Source: Flagellimonas alvinocaridis
Lineage (GTDB): Bacteria; Bacteroidota; Bacteroidia; Flavobacteriales; Flavobacteriaceae
Assembly: GCF_004916895.1 (NCBI RefSeq)
Contig: NZ_SNTZ01000002.1
Coordinates: 248,001 to 312,000, forward strand
Direction: 5' to 3'
DNA length: 64,000 bases
The notes under the pieces are model-generated. The model was given only the letters and a program-made list of their open reading frames with translations, was not told the origin of the DNA and did not search any database. The position numbers and the translations under genes are program-made. Within the stretch, counting starts at the first letter, position 1; each line of letters opens with the position of its first letter. This document shows positions 8,015 through 15,708 of the stretch, piece by piece.

Positions 8015-9082
8015 TTATGAAACTGGATATCGCCAACCGAACTTGTCTTCGGCTCTATTGTATTGAATGTCTGTTATTCTTTTCTTCAGGCGTGAAGCAA
8101 AGCTGTCCTTTAGTTCTGGAAGCTCGTAATCTTCTCCCTTATAACCAAAGGCACCTATGGGTGAAACCACTGCAGCCGTACCCGCACCGAACATTTCTTT
8201 CAAGGAACCGTTTTTGGCAGCTTCCACTATTTCATGGACAGAGACTTTCCTGACCTCGGTTTTTATTCCTTCGTCCTTAGCAATGTCCAAGATGCTTTTC
8301 CGGGTAATACCGTCAAGAATACGGTCATTGGTAGGGGCTGTGAGAAGGGTGTCTCCAATACGTACAAAAACGTTCATGGCACCAGCTTCCTCAATAAATT
8401 CGTGAGTGTTGTCGTCGGTCCAGATGACCTGTTGATATCCTTTTTCCGCAGCCAGTTGGGTCGGGTAAAACTGTCCGGCATAGTTACCCCCTGCCTTGGC
8501 ATAGCCCACTCCACCATTTGCGGCTCGTGAATAGGTTTCCTCAATCAAAACCTTTACACTCCCAGAAAAATAGGTTCCGGAGGGTGCACAGGCTATGATG
8601 AATTTATAGGCATTGGCAGGTGAGGCGTGAAAACCGGTGCCAGAAGCAAATATAAAAGGTCTAATATATAAGGAACTGCCCGGAGTGGTAGGAACCCAAT
8701 CTTTTTCCAATTGCAATAAGGCCGTAAGTCCCTCCATAAAATAAGCCTCGGGAAGTTGGGGAATTGCCAATCGCTTTGCGGATTTGTTCAAACGTTTATG
8801 GTTTTCCAAAGGACGGAACAACCATATTTTTTCATTGTCGTCCTTGTACGCCTTCATACCTTCAAAAATAGATTGCCCATAGTGAAATATCTTTGCTGAA
8901 GGATCCAGGGTAATGGGTTGGTAAGGAACAATTTTTGGAGTTTTCCATTCGCCATCAACGTAATCGCAGACCAACATGTGATCTGTGTAAATGCTTCCAA
9001 AAGAAAGATTTTCAAAATCCACCTCATGGATTTTGGATGTTTTTGCCTTTTCTACTGAGATATTGTTCATTACAGCTTCCAT
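8015..9082 (-). CDS. ilvE: Branched-chain amino acid aminotransferase
   Basis: A class IV, pyridoxal-phosphate aminotransferase of 355 residues that makes Leu, Ile and Val from their 2-oxo acids with glutamate, and also starts their breakdown. Marks include FHYGQSIFEGMKAYK at residue 66, RPLENHKRLNKSAKRL, YIRPFIFASGTGFHASP, the PLP lysine Lys196 in YAKAGGNYAGQF, and FIEEAGAMNVFVRIGD followed by TPTNDRILDGITRKS. The type is the long eukaryotic-like BCAT-II form. The start MEAVMNN was kept; MNNIS four codons in is possible. Catabolic use is consistent with the HMG-CoA lyase further along the window, but they are not linked. Confidence 0.95.
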   Translation of the reverse strand: MEAVMNNISVEKAKTSKIHEVDFENLSFGSIYTDHMLVCDYVDGEWKTPKIVPYQPITLDPSAKIFHYGQSIFEGMKAYKDDNEKIWLFRPLENHKRLNKSAKRLAIPQLPEAYFMEGLTALLQLEKDWVPTTPGSSLYIRPFIFASGTGFHASPANAYKFIIACAPSGTYFSGSVKVLIEETYSRAANGGVGYAKAGGNYAGQFYPTQLAAEKGYQQVIWTDDNTHEFIEEAGAMNVFVRIGDTLLTAPTNDRILDGITRKSILDIAKDEGIKTEVRKVSVHEIVEAAKNGSLKEMFGAGTAAVVSPIGAFGYKGEDYELPELKDSFASRLKKRITDIQYNRAEDKFGWRYPVS

Positions 9083-9188
9083 ATCATTAACATTAGGAAG
9101 GTTAAAATTAGCTATTTATTGTTACTTTTAGGAGTTTCAAAATTCTAATTTCTGTTCTTTGTTCAGAATGGTTCAAATATTGGATAAA

Positions 9189-9659
9189 ATGAGGTCTTTT
9201 AACATTTTTTATGCTGTTTTGCTATTGTTTGCAACCCAATTGATATTTGCCCAGGAGCAAGTCAAGAAAGAATACTATGGAAAAAAGTTCACTGTTTTGG
9301 AGAAACCCGGAAGGAATGGGGCTGTTTTTGAAAACCTATCGCTAAAGGATTCTGTCCAAACCCAATTGGTGGGTGAGATCAAGGAAGTATGCCAAGTAAA
9401 GGGGTGTTGGATGAAGGTTAAAATCAATACAGATGACGAAGTCTTCGTACGGTTTAAGGACTATGGTTTTTTTGTGCCGACCGATGCTTCGGATAAAAAG
9501 GTATACATGGACGGGATTGCTTTTTTGGAAGAAATGTCCGTGGACGACCAAAAACATTATGCCAAGGACAGTGGTGCTTCGCAAGAAGAAATTGATAAGA
9601 TCGTGGAGCCCAAGCGCATACTTAGGTATGAGGCAGCAGGGGTTCTCATTGAAGAATAA
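9189..9659 (+). CDS. DUF4920 family secreted protein
   Basis: A 156-residue exported protein. I chose the ATG at 9189 because it starts a normal signal peptide (MRSFNIFYAVLLL..IFAQ); TTG or ATG codons 21-30 bases upstream would place extra residues before it. The mature part has an OB/SH3-like beta region with GEIKEVCQVKGCWMKV, a paired cysteine motif typical of DUF4920, and VRFKDYGFFVPTD. The CxxxGC pair and fold hint at metal or cofactor binding, but no function is established. The next gene, mnmD, starts two bases after its stop. Confidence 0.82.
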   Translation: MRSFNIFYAVLLLFATQLIFAQEQVKKEYYGKKFTVLEKPGRNGAVFENLSLKDSVQTQLVGEIKEVCQVKGCWMKVKINTDDEVFVRFKDYGFFVPTDASDKKVYMDGIAFLEEMSVDDQKHYAKDSGASQEEIDKIVEPKRILRYEAAGVLIEE

Positions 9660-9661
9660 GA

Positions 9662-10324
9662 TTGAAAAGAAAGATCATTACTACAGGAGATGGCTCAAAG
9701 ACCATCCAAATAGAGGAATGGGATGAGCAGTACCACTCCAAACATGGTGCCGTACAGGAAGCTTATCACGTTTTTATTGAACACGGTTTGCGGTTGTTCA
9801 AAAACTCAAAAATCAATTTATTGGAGATTGGTTTTGGTACTGGATTGAATGCCTTTATTACTTTGTTGGAAGCCGAAAAACTAGGTTTGACCATAAATTA
9901 TGTTGGTGTGGAAGCCTATCCGGTTTCCTTAAAAGAAGTTGCCGAATTGGGGTATGGTACAAGGTTGAATGCCTTGGGCCATCAACAATTGTTCGAGAAA
10001 ATGCATCAGCTCCCTTGGGAGGAAAATCTCCAGATTTCTAAAAGTTTTTCGATCAACAAGCAACAAAAAGATTTTAAGGAAATAAATGATAAGGAAGAAT
10101 ACGACCTTATCTATTTTGATGCGTTTGGGGCCAGGGTACAACCAGAGCTTTGGACCGAAGAGATTTTTAAGATAATGTATGAATCTCTTAAAAAAGGAGG
10201 TGTTCTGGTCACGTACGCCGCCAAAGGTAGCGTAAGACGCGCCATGCAAACTGTTGGGTTTACCGTAGAGCGGCTGCCCGGCCCACCCGGAAAACGCGAA
10301 ATGCTCAGAGCAAGGAAAATCTAA
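9662..10324 (+). CDS. mnmD: tRNA 5-aminomethyl-2-thiouridine methyltransferase (MnmC N-domain type)
   Basis: A 220-residue stand-alone methyltransferase of the MnmD type, equal to the N-terminal domain of MnmC, which completes the 5-methylaminomethyl group on wobble U34 of tRNA. S-adenosylmethionine site: LLEIGFGTGLNAF at residue 58. Conserved catalytic region: YDLIYFDAFGARVQPELWTEEIF, and the end loop LPGPPGKREMLRA. The start is TTG (9662), two bases after the DUF4920 stop; no ATG in frame fits before the conserved EEWDEQYHSKHGA motif. The FAD oxidase half of MnmC is absent, as in other Bacteroidota. Confidence 0.9.
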   Translation: MKRKIITTGDGSKTIQIEEWDEQYHSKHGAVQEAYHVFIEHGLRLFKNSKINLLEIGFGTGLNAFITLLEAEKLGLTINYVGVEAYPVSLKEVAELGYGTRLNALGHQQLFEKMHQLPWEENLQISKSFSINKQQKDFKEINDKEEYDLIYFDAFGARVQPELWTEEIFKIMYESLKKGGVLVTYAAKGSVRRAMQTVGFTVERLPGPPGKREMLRARKI

Positions 10325-10437
10325 TTGACGTCAACCAGTTGTTAAGATCGTGGCTAGAGTTTATCATAAATTTGCTTAAAGTAGGGCTATTTGTGTTAAA
10401 CCTAAATTAATACCTCATAAACAGTCTTTTAAACCTG

Positions 10438-10445
10438 TAAATTTG
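10438..10445 (+). promoter_or_regulatory. -7 promoter element of the TIGR01777 gene
   Basis: TAAATTTG matches TAnnTTTG exactly. Transcription would begin near 10451, leaving fewer than ten bases before the ATG at 10461. This supports that start over the in-frame TTG at 10443, which lies inside the promoter element. Confidence 0.55.
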
Positions 10446-10460
10446 TGGAAAAATGGAGGT

Positions 10461-11417
10461 ATGAAGGTGCTGATTACAGGTGCTACGGGTTTAGTTGGAC
10501 AAGCAATCGTGAAAGTTTTGCATGAGAAGGAAATTGCTGTCAACTATTTAACTACCCAAAAGCGCAAAATAGTACAGTCTGAAACGTACAACGGTTTTTA
10601 TTGGAATCCAAGTAAAGGCAAAATAGATTCAGCTTGTTTTAAGGGAGTCGATGCCATAATCAATCTGGCAGGGACCAGTATTGCCAAACGTTGGACCCCA
10701 ATACACAAAAAGAAGATTCTTTCCAGTAGAATCAATAGCCTACAAACATTGTACAATGCATTGGAAAAAGAGGATACATCGACTATTGAGTTATTGATTT
10801 CCGCATCTGCCATTGGTATATATCCAAATTCCCTTTCGCAATTCTACAATGAACAGGAGTCTAAGGTGGATAATAGTTTTGTTGGTGAGGTGGCCCAGAA
10901 ATGGGAGGCAAAAGCCGATACATTCAAGAACTTGGGAATTGAGGTTTCAAAAGTTCGTATCGGGATTGTATTGTCCACCCAAGGTGGAGCTTTGCCCCAG
11001 ATGGCCAAACCTGTTAAAAAATACGCAGGAGCTCCAGTGGGTAGTGGAGATCAATGGCAATCTTGGGTACATATTGATGATTTGGCGCAAATGTTTGTGT
11101 TTATCTTGGAGAATAACCTCAATGGAGTGTATAATGGTGTGGCGCCCAATCCGGTAACCAATGCCAAAATGACCAAGGAGTTGGCGCGGGCATTGGACTA
11201 TCCACTTTGGCTTCCAAATGTGCCCAAGGTATTGCTTAAGATGCTTTTGGGTGAAATGTCTTATCTTCTATTGGCAAGCCATAGGGTGAGTTCCAAAAAG
11301 ATGGAAAATGAAGGGTTCGATTTTCAATATCCCAATATTTGTTTGGCATTACAAGACCTTTATTCCGAAAAGAACAGCAAGGCATCATTGGATCCTGTTT
11401 CTGAGGAGTTGGTCTAA
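10461..11417 (+). CDS. TIGR01777 family NAD(P)-dependent epimerase-like protein
   Basis: A 318-residue Rossmann protein of the SDR-type epimerase family (YfcH/SulA-like). The dinucleotide loop is GATGLVGQA at residues 7-15. Other family marks are INLAGTSIAKRWT, the SASAIGIYPN stretch with the active-site tyrosine region, RIGIVLSTQGGALPQM, and the WVHIDDLAQMFVFILEN motif before a DUF1731 C-terminal part. The precise substrate is unknown. A promoter -7 box sits 16 bases upstream, which argues for this ATG rather than a TTG 18 bases earlier. Confidence 0.9.
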   Translation: MKVLITGATGLVGQAIVKVLHEKEIAVNYLTTQKRKIVQSETYNGFYWNPSKGKIDSACFKGVDAIINLAGTSIAKRWTPIHKKKILSSRINSLQTLYNALEKEDTSTIELLISASAIGIYPNSLSQFYNEQESKVDNSFVGEVAQKWEAKADTFKNLGIEVSKVRIGIVLSTQGGALPQMAKPVKKYAGAPVGSGDQWQSWVHIDDLAQMFVFILENNLNGVYNGVAPNPVTNAKMTKELARALDYPLWLPNVPKVLLKMLLGEMSYLLLASHRVSSKKMENEGFDFQYPNICLALQDLYSEKNSKASLDPVSEELV

Positions 11418-11427
11418 TAGCATAACT

Positions 11428-11444
11428 TTTAGTGTAAGTCTAAA
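11428..11444. promoter_or_regulatory. Candidate interrupted-palindrome operator site
   Basis: TTTAGTGTAAGTCTAAA matches 14 of 16 fixed positions of the symmetric pattern TTTAGACTnAGTCTAAA derived from the 46.5-49.4 kb cluster. It overlaps the left arm of the next terminator and lies about 40 bases before the grpE -33 box. It could be chance. Confidence 0.3.
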
Positions 11445-11466
11445 TCCGCTTTAGCGGATTTTTTTA
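11442..11466 (+). terminator. Rho-independent terminator after the TIGR01777 gene
   Basis: A 9-bp stem AAATCCGCT / AGCGGATTT with a two-base loop is followed by a T run (11459-11465). It ends the epimerase transcript and isolates the grpE promoter. Confidence 0.85.
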
Positions 11467-11472
11467 GGTTTT

Positions 11473-11491
11473 GTTGTGACATTTTGACATT
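11473..11491 (-). promoter_or_regulatory. TGTCA-repeat element upstream of grpE
   Basis: On the minus strand these 19 bases read AATGTCAAAATGTCACAAC. Fifteen of the 19 match AATGTCATTTTGTCATAAC upstream of hsp20 at 56514-56532. The TGTCA units are eight bases apart in both. It overlaps the grpE -33 box, so a repressor binding here would block the promoter. A shared heat-shock operator is inferred. Confidence 0.45.
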
Positions 11492-11515
11492 TTCGAGCAA
11501 TTGGCAGTACTTTTG
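11483..11515 (+). promoter_or_regulatory. grpE-dnaJ promoter
   Basis: A complete Bacteroidota promoter: TTTG at 11483-11486, 21 bases, then TACTTTTG at 11508-11515. The start codon of grpE is 32 bases downstream. Confidence 0.7.
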
Positions 11516-11546
11516 CCACTTCAAAAAGAGAATAAAATAGACATAT

Positions 11547-12122
11547 ATGAGCAAGAAAAGTAAGGTTGAGGAAATGGAAGGGTACCAAGAAGAGGCCCAA
11601 ACTGTTGAAAATCCTGAGCTGAACGATGAGAATATGGATAATGCTGGGGACAAAGGAGAAAATGTGGAAGCTTCGGAGGAAGACAAACTACGTGGGGAGT
11701 TGGCCAAGGAGAAAGATAAGTTTTTAAGACTTTTTGCCGAGTTCGAAAACTTTAAAAAGAGAACTTCCAAAGAACGCATGGATCTTTTTAAGACGGCGGG
11801 CCAAGAAGTTATGGTATCTCTATTGCCCGTTTTGGATGATTTTGATCGTGCCTTGAAAGAACTTTCCAAATCTGAGGACAAAGAAATGTTCAAAGGCGTG
11901 GAGCTTATCAACAATAAGTTTAAGGAAACGCTTAAAAATAAGGGCTTGGAACAGATAGAGGTTGGCGAAGGCGATACTTTTGATGCTGAAGTCCACGATG
12001 CCATAACCCAAATCCCGGCACCCAACAAAAAATTGAAAGGTAAAATCATAGATGTGGTTGAAAAAGGCTTTAAGCTTGGAGACCGTATCATTCGACACCC
12101 CAAGGTGGTCGTTGGCAACTAA
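11547..12122 (+). CDS. grpE: Nucleotide exchange factor GrpE
   Basis: The co-chaperone that releases ADP from DnaK, 191 residues. Residues 1-45 are acidic and disordered, 48-85 form the long helical dimerisation stalk (ELAKEKDKFLRLFAEFENFKKR), and the C-terminal beta domain carries EVHDAITQIPAP and GKIIDVVEKGFKLGDRIIRHPKVVVGN, the GrpE signature. The gene is 10 bases before dnaJ, forming a grpE-dnaJ operon; dnaK is not in the window. A full promoter and a TGTCA-repeat element shared with hsp20 precede it, consistent with heat-shock control. Confidence 0.96.
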   Translation: MSKKSKVEEMEGYQEEAQTVENPELNDENMDNAGDKGENVEASEEDKLRGELAKEKDKFLRLFAEFENFKKRTSKERMDLFKTAGQEVMVSLLPVLDDFDRALKELSKSEDKEMFKGVELINNKFKETLKNKGLEQIEVGEGDTFDAEVHDAITQIPAPNKKLKGKIIDVVEKGFKLGDRIIRHPKVVVGN

Positions 12123-12132
12123 CTAGCAGTGT

Positions 12133-13251
12133 ATGAAGGAGGACTATTACGAAATATTAGGTGTTTCCAAAGGAGCATCCGCCGCAGAAATAAAAAAGGC
12201 TTACAGAAAGAAAGCTATTGAATTTCACCCGGACAAGAACCCTGGGGATGCCAAGGCAGAGGAGATGTTCAAGAAAGCGGCCGAAGCCTATGAGGTTTTG
12301 AGCGATCAGGACAAGCGCGCAAAGTACGATCAGTTTGGCCATGCAGCCTTTGATGGTAGCGCTGGATTTGGCGGAGGAGGTATGAACATGGATGATATTT
12401 TCAGTCAGTTTGGAGATATCTTTGGAAGTGCATTTGGTGGTGGATTTAGTGGTTTCAGTGGATTTGGCGGTGGCGGACAGCGTAGGGTCAAGGGAAGTAA
12501 TCTGCGTATTCGGGTAAAACTTACCTTGGAAGAGGTTGCCAACGGGGTAGAGAAGAAAGTTAAGGTGAGACGAAAGGTGCAGGCCGATGGGGTCACCTAC
12601 AAAACCTGTCCCACTTGTAACGGTTCTGGGCAAATCACCAAGATTACCAATACCATTTTGGGTAGAATGCAGACCGCTACCACCTGTAATACCTGTGGCG
12701 GTTCTGGTCAAACCATAGACAAACGTCCTGCTGGGGCTGATGCCCAAGGACTTAAAGTAGAAGAGGAGACCATTTCCATTAAAATTCCGCCAGGGGTTGA
12801 AGACGGTATGCAATTAAAGGTGTCCGGAAAAGGAAACGGGGCGCCTGGAAATGGAATCCCAGGAGATTTATTGGTAGCGATAGAGACCATTGAACACGAT
12901 ACGCTCAAAAGGGAAGGGGATAACCTTCACTACGATTTATACATCAGTATTTCGGAAGCCGTACTGGGCAGTTCCAAGGAAATAGATGCTATTGGAGGCA
13001 AAGTGCGAATAAAATTGGAACCTGGAATCCAATCCGGTAAGATTTTGAGATTGAGGGGGAAAGGAATCAACAGCATTAATGGTTATGGTAGTGGCGATTT
13101 GTTGGTGCACGTCAATGTATGGACTCCGAAGGAACTAAATAAGGAACAGCGGGAGTTTTTTGAACGAATGCAAAATGACGAAAATTTTGTGCCAAAGCCT
13201 GAAAAATCGGACAAATCCTTTTTTGAAAAGGTAAAAGATATGTTCTCATAA
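12133..13251 (+). CDS. dnaJ: Chaperone DnaJ with a reduced zinc-finger region
   Basis: The Hsp40 co-chaperone that delivers substrates to DnaK and triggers its ATPase, 372 residues. J-domain residues 4-70 with HPD at 32-34; Gly/Phe-rich linker at about 75-115; substrate-binding beta domains from 120. The cysteine region has only two CxxCxGxG motifs (CPTCNGSG near 158 and CNTCGGSG near 185), where classical DnaJ has four. The four cysteines could hold one zinc rather than two. The C-terminal parts [17 protein letters not shown] and [16 protein letters not shown] are normal. Start ATG is 10 bases after grpE. Confidence 0.94.
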   Translation: MKEDYYEILGVSKGASAAEIKKAYRKKAIEFHPDKNPGDAKAEEMFKKAAEAYEVLSDQDKRAKYDQFGHAAFDGSAGFGGGGMNMDDIFSQFGDIFGSAFGGGFSGFSGFGGGGQRRVKGSNLRIRVKLTLEEVANGVEKKVKVRRKVQADGVTYKTCPTCNGSGQITKITNTILGRMQTATTCNTCGGSGQTIDKRPAGADAQGLKVEEETISIKIPPGVEDGMQLKVSGKGNGAPGNGIPGDLLVAIETIEHDTLKREGDNLHYDLYISISEAVLGSSKEIDAIGGKVRIKLEPGIQSGKILRLRGKGINSINGYGSGDLLVHVNVWTPKELNKEQREFFERMQNDENFVPKPEKSDKSFFEKVKDMFS

Positions 13252-13283
13252 GAAGAAAAAACTTGCTGTTTAAATAAAAAACG

Positions 13284-13291
13284 TATATTTG
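13284..13291 (+). promoter_or_regulatory. Possible orphan promoter after dnaJ
   Basis: TATATTTG is an exact -7 match, with CTTG 18 bases upstream as an imperfect -33. Transcription would start near 13298 and meet the terminator at 13345-13380, giving an RNA of about 80 bases. A 31-codon frame from 13297 crosses the hairpin, so a small RNA is the more natural reading. Weak evidence. Confidence 0.3.
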
Positions 13292-13344
13292 AAACTGATG
13301 TTGGGTGACCAATATCTAATTTTCTTTTTCATAGCAATTTTTTT

Positions 13345-13380
13345 CCCATCCTTGAAATTTTTAAGGGTGGGTTTTTGTTT
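13345..13380 (+). terminator. Terminator between dnaJ and the ABC transporter genes
   Basis: Stem CCCATCCTT (13345-13353) with AAGGGTGGG (13363-13371), nine pairs including one G-U, followed by a T run at 13372-13376. Confidence 0.8.
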
Positions 13381-13388
13381 TAAGGGGA

Positions 13389-13419
13389 TTTGATCGTATT
13401 GGGCAAATACATATCTTTG
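13389..13419 (+). promoter_or_regulatory. Promoter of the ABC-mscS-response regulator operon
   Basis: TTTG at 13389-13392, 19 bases, then TATCTTTG at 13412-13419, both exact matches. The ATG at 13434 is 14 bases after the -7 box, so the leader is about eight bases. Confidence 0.7.
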
Positions 13420-13433
13420 AAAAAATAGAATGC

Positions 13434-14372
13434 ATGGAGAACATCCTTGTTGCCAAAAATGTTTCCAAAACATATGGAAACTATACCGCATTGAGCAACA
13501 TTTCACTCAATATACCCAAAAATTGCATCTACGGTCTTTTGGGACCCAACGGTGCGGGTAAAACCTCTTTCATCCGGATAATTAATCAGATTACCCATCA
13601 GGATTCTGGGGAAATTTTGTTCGATGGTGAACCATTGGCACAACATCATATAGCACATATAGGGTACTTGCCAGAGGAGCGCGGTCTATACAAGAGCATG
13701 AAGGTAGGGGAGCAAGCCCTTTATCTGGCCCAATTAAAGGGGCTATCCAAAAGTGAGGCCAAGGAAAAATTAAAGTATTGGTTTGACCGTCTAAATATTG
13801 GCGACTGGTGGAACAAGAAAATCCAGGAACTGTCAAAGGGAATGGCACAGAAGATTCAATTTATTGTAACTGTTCTTCACGACCCAAAATTGTTGATTTT
13901 TGATGAACCTTTCAGCGGGTTTGACCCCATAAATGCCAATATCATCAAAGATGAGATTCTTCAACTCAAGGAAAAAGGAACCTCGATCATCTTTTCTACC
14001 CACAGAATGGAATCTGTTGAAGAACTATGTGAATATATCGCCCTGATTCATAAATCGGAAAAAATCCTTGACGGAAAACTCTCTGACATAAAGAAAGCAT
14101 ACAAAAACAACATTTTCAATGTAGGGCTGCAGACCCAGGAAAATGCAGAAAAGTTGATCCAGGAACTGAACGAAAAGTACCATATACTGTCCTCGGGTTT
14201 CGATAATGTGGAAAAACAATTGGATTTTAAAGTACAATTGCCCTCTTCCCATACTGCCGAAATACTTTCCGAACTATCCAAAATGGCCAATGTGAACCGT
14301 TTTGAGGAAACCATTCCGTCGGCCAATGATATTTTTATACAAACCGTAAACAACAAGGACAATGATAGGTAA
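13434..14372 (+). CDS. ABC transporter ATP-binding protein (NatA-like)
   Basis: The cytoplasmic ATPase of an ABC-2 exporter, 312 residues. Walker A GPNGAGKT at 37-44, Q-loop region INQITHQDSG, signature LSKGMAQKIQ near 130, Walker B LLIFDEPFSGFDP, and a C-terminal DUF4162-like region after residue 215. It resembles NatA/YhaQ sodium-exporter ATPases. The permease gene overlaps it by 11 bases, and mscS, an outer-membrane barrel and a response regulator follow in the same direction. Substrate unknown; Na+ or drug export is only suggested by family likeness. Confidence 0.92.
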   Translation: MENILVAKNVSKTYGNYTALSNISLNIPKNCIYGLLGPNGAGKTSFIRIINQITHQDSGEILFDGEPLAQHHIAHIGYLPEERGLYKSMKVGEQALYLAQLKGLSKSEAKEKLKYWFDRLNIGDWWNKKIQELSKGMAQKIQFIVTVLHDPKLLIFDEPFSGFDPINANIIKDEILQLKEKGTSIIFSTHRMESVEELCEYIALIHKSEKILDGKLSDIKKAYKNNIFNVGLQTQENAEKLIQELNEKYHILSSGFDNVEKQLDFKVQLPSSHTAEILSELSKMANVNRFEETIPSANDIFIQTVNNKDNDR

Positions 14373-15702
14373 ATTAGGACTGATCATAAGGCGGGAGTAC
14401 TTGGCGAAGGTGAGGAACAGGACCTTTATTGTCATGACCATACTAAGCCCACTCTTGATTGTGGGGATGATCATATTGATAGCCTACCTTACCAAGATAA
14501 ATGATAATGAAAAGAGAGTCATTTCCATTCTTAATGAGAGTGCTTTTTTTCAACAGGAGTTTAAGCCCACAGAGCATATCTCCTATATTCATTTGGATGG
14601 GTTGAGTTTGGATGAAGCCAAAGACTCCATAAGTGCTTTGGGGTATTACGGACTATTGCACCTCCCTTATGGCGAGGATGGGGAACAAGTGGCGGAATCT
14701 GCCCATTTGTACACAAAGGACAATCCAAGCACACAGATTACGCAGCACTTGGAAGGCATTTTTCAAAGAAAGTTACGGCAAGAAAGATTGAAAAAACTAG
14801 GGGTTTCACAAGATCAGTTTTCACTGGTGGAACAGCCTTTTGACCTTCAACTGGCTACTTTTGATGGTGAAAAGAGTGTGAAGGGCATCAATGAAATTAA
14901 AGCTTTCATTGGTGGCGGCTTTGGTTATGCCATTATGATGTTCATTATTATTTATGGTGGTTTTGTAATGCGGAGCGTAATAGAAGAAAAGACCAGCAGG
15001 ATCATTGAGGTGATTATTTCCTCCGTAAAACCCTTCCAATTGATGCTGGGCAAGATCATAGGTACATCTTTGGCGGGAATTACCCAGTTTACCATCTGGT
15101 TGATATCCGCTTCGATATTACTGTTCTTGGCGGTAGTGTTGTTGGGTATAGACCTTGGAGCCATGGCAGGCAATACCAATATGCCGCCAGGTGCAATGAA
15201 TGAAATGTCCCAATTGGCAACCATGGACAGCGAGATGATGATTTATACAAAGGAAATATTGGATATTCCATGGGGGTTGTTGATAGTTTCTTTTTTTATC
15301 TACTTTATTTTGGGATACCTGATTTACAGTTCAATATATGCTGCCATTGGGGCCGCAGTGGACAATGAGACCGATACCCAACAATTTATTTTCCCCATTA
15401 TTTTGCCACTCATGTTGGCCATTTATGTGGGGTTCTTCTCTGTTTTTAGCAATCCGCATGGACCCATTGCGGTTGGCTTTTCATTGTTTCCACTGACCTC
15501 GCCAATTGTCATGTTGATGCGATTACCTGGTGGAATTGGGGAAGGTGGTGTACCTTTATGGCAATTGTTGGCATCCATAGCTTTGTTGGTGGTTACTTTT
15601 CTGGGAATTGTATCCCTTGCCGCGAAAATTTATAGAGTTGGGATATTGATGTACGGTAAAAAGCCAACCTACAAAGAATTGATCAAATGGTTACGATATT
15701 AA
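14362..15702 (+). CDS. ABC-2 type transporter permease (NatB-like)
   Basis: The 446-residue membrane partner of the preceding ATPase. It has one N-terminal membrane helix (FIVMTILSPLLIVGMIILIAYL, about 24-45), a large extracytoplasmic domain (46-175), then five more helices, beginning with GFGYAIMMFIIIYGGFVM. The stretch RSVIEEKTSRIIEVIISSVKPFQLMLGKIIG is the classic ABC-2 coupling region. It belongs to the ABC2_membrane_3 / NatB family. It overlaps the ATPase by 11 bases and is followed six bases later by mscS. Confidence 0.9.
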   Translation: MIGKLGLIIRREYLAKVRNRTFIVMTILSPLLIVGMIILIAYLTKINDNEKRVISILNESAFFQQEFKPTEHISYIHLDGLSLDEAKDSISALGYYGLLHLPYGEDGEQVAESAHLYTKDNPSTQITQHLEGIFQRKLRQERLKKLGVSQDQFSLVEQPFDLQLATFDGEKSVKGINEIKAFIGGGFGYAIMMFIIIYGGFVMRSVIEEKTSRIIEVIISSVKPFQLMLGKIIGTSLAGITQFTIWLISASILLFLAVVLLGIDLGAMAGNTNMPPGAMNEMSQLATMDSEMMIYTKEILDIPWGLLIVSFFIYFILGYLIYSSIYAAIGAAVDNETDTQQFIFPIILPLMLAIYVGFFSVFSNPHGPIAVGFSLFPLTSPIVMLMRLPGGIGEGGVPLWQLLASIALLVVTFLGIVSLAAKIYRVGILMYGKKPTYKELIKWLRY

Positions 15703-15708
15703 ACGAAC

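Noticed and set aside
11473..11515. CIRCE or HAIR heat-shock operator at grpE
   Set aside because: Neither TTAGCACTC-N9-GAGTGCTAA nor a HAIR-like repeat is present; the repeated core is TGACA/TGTCA.
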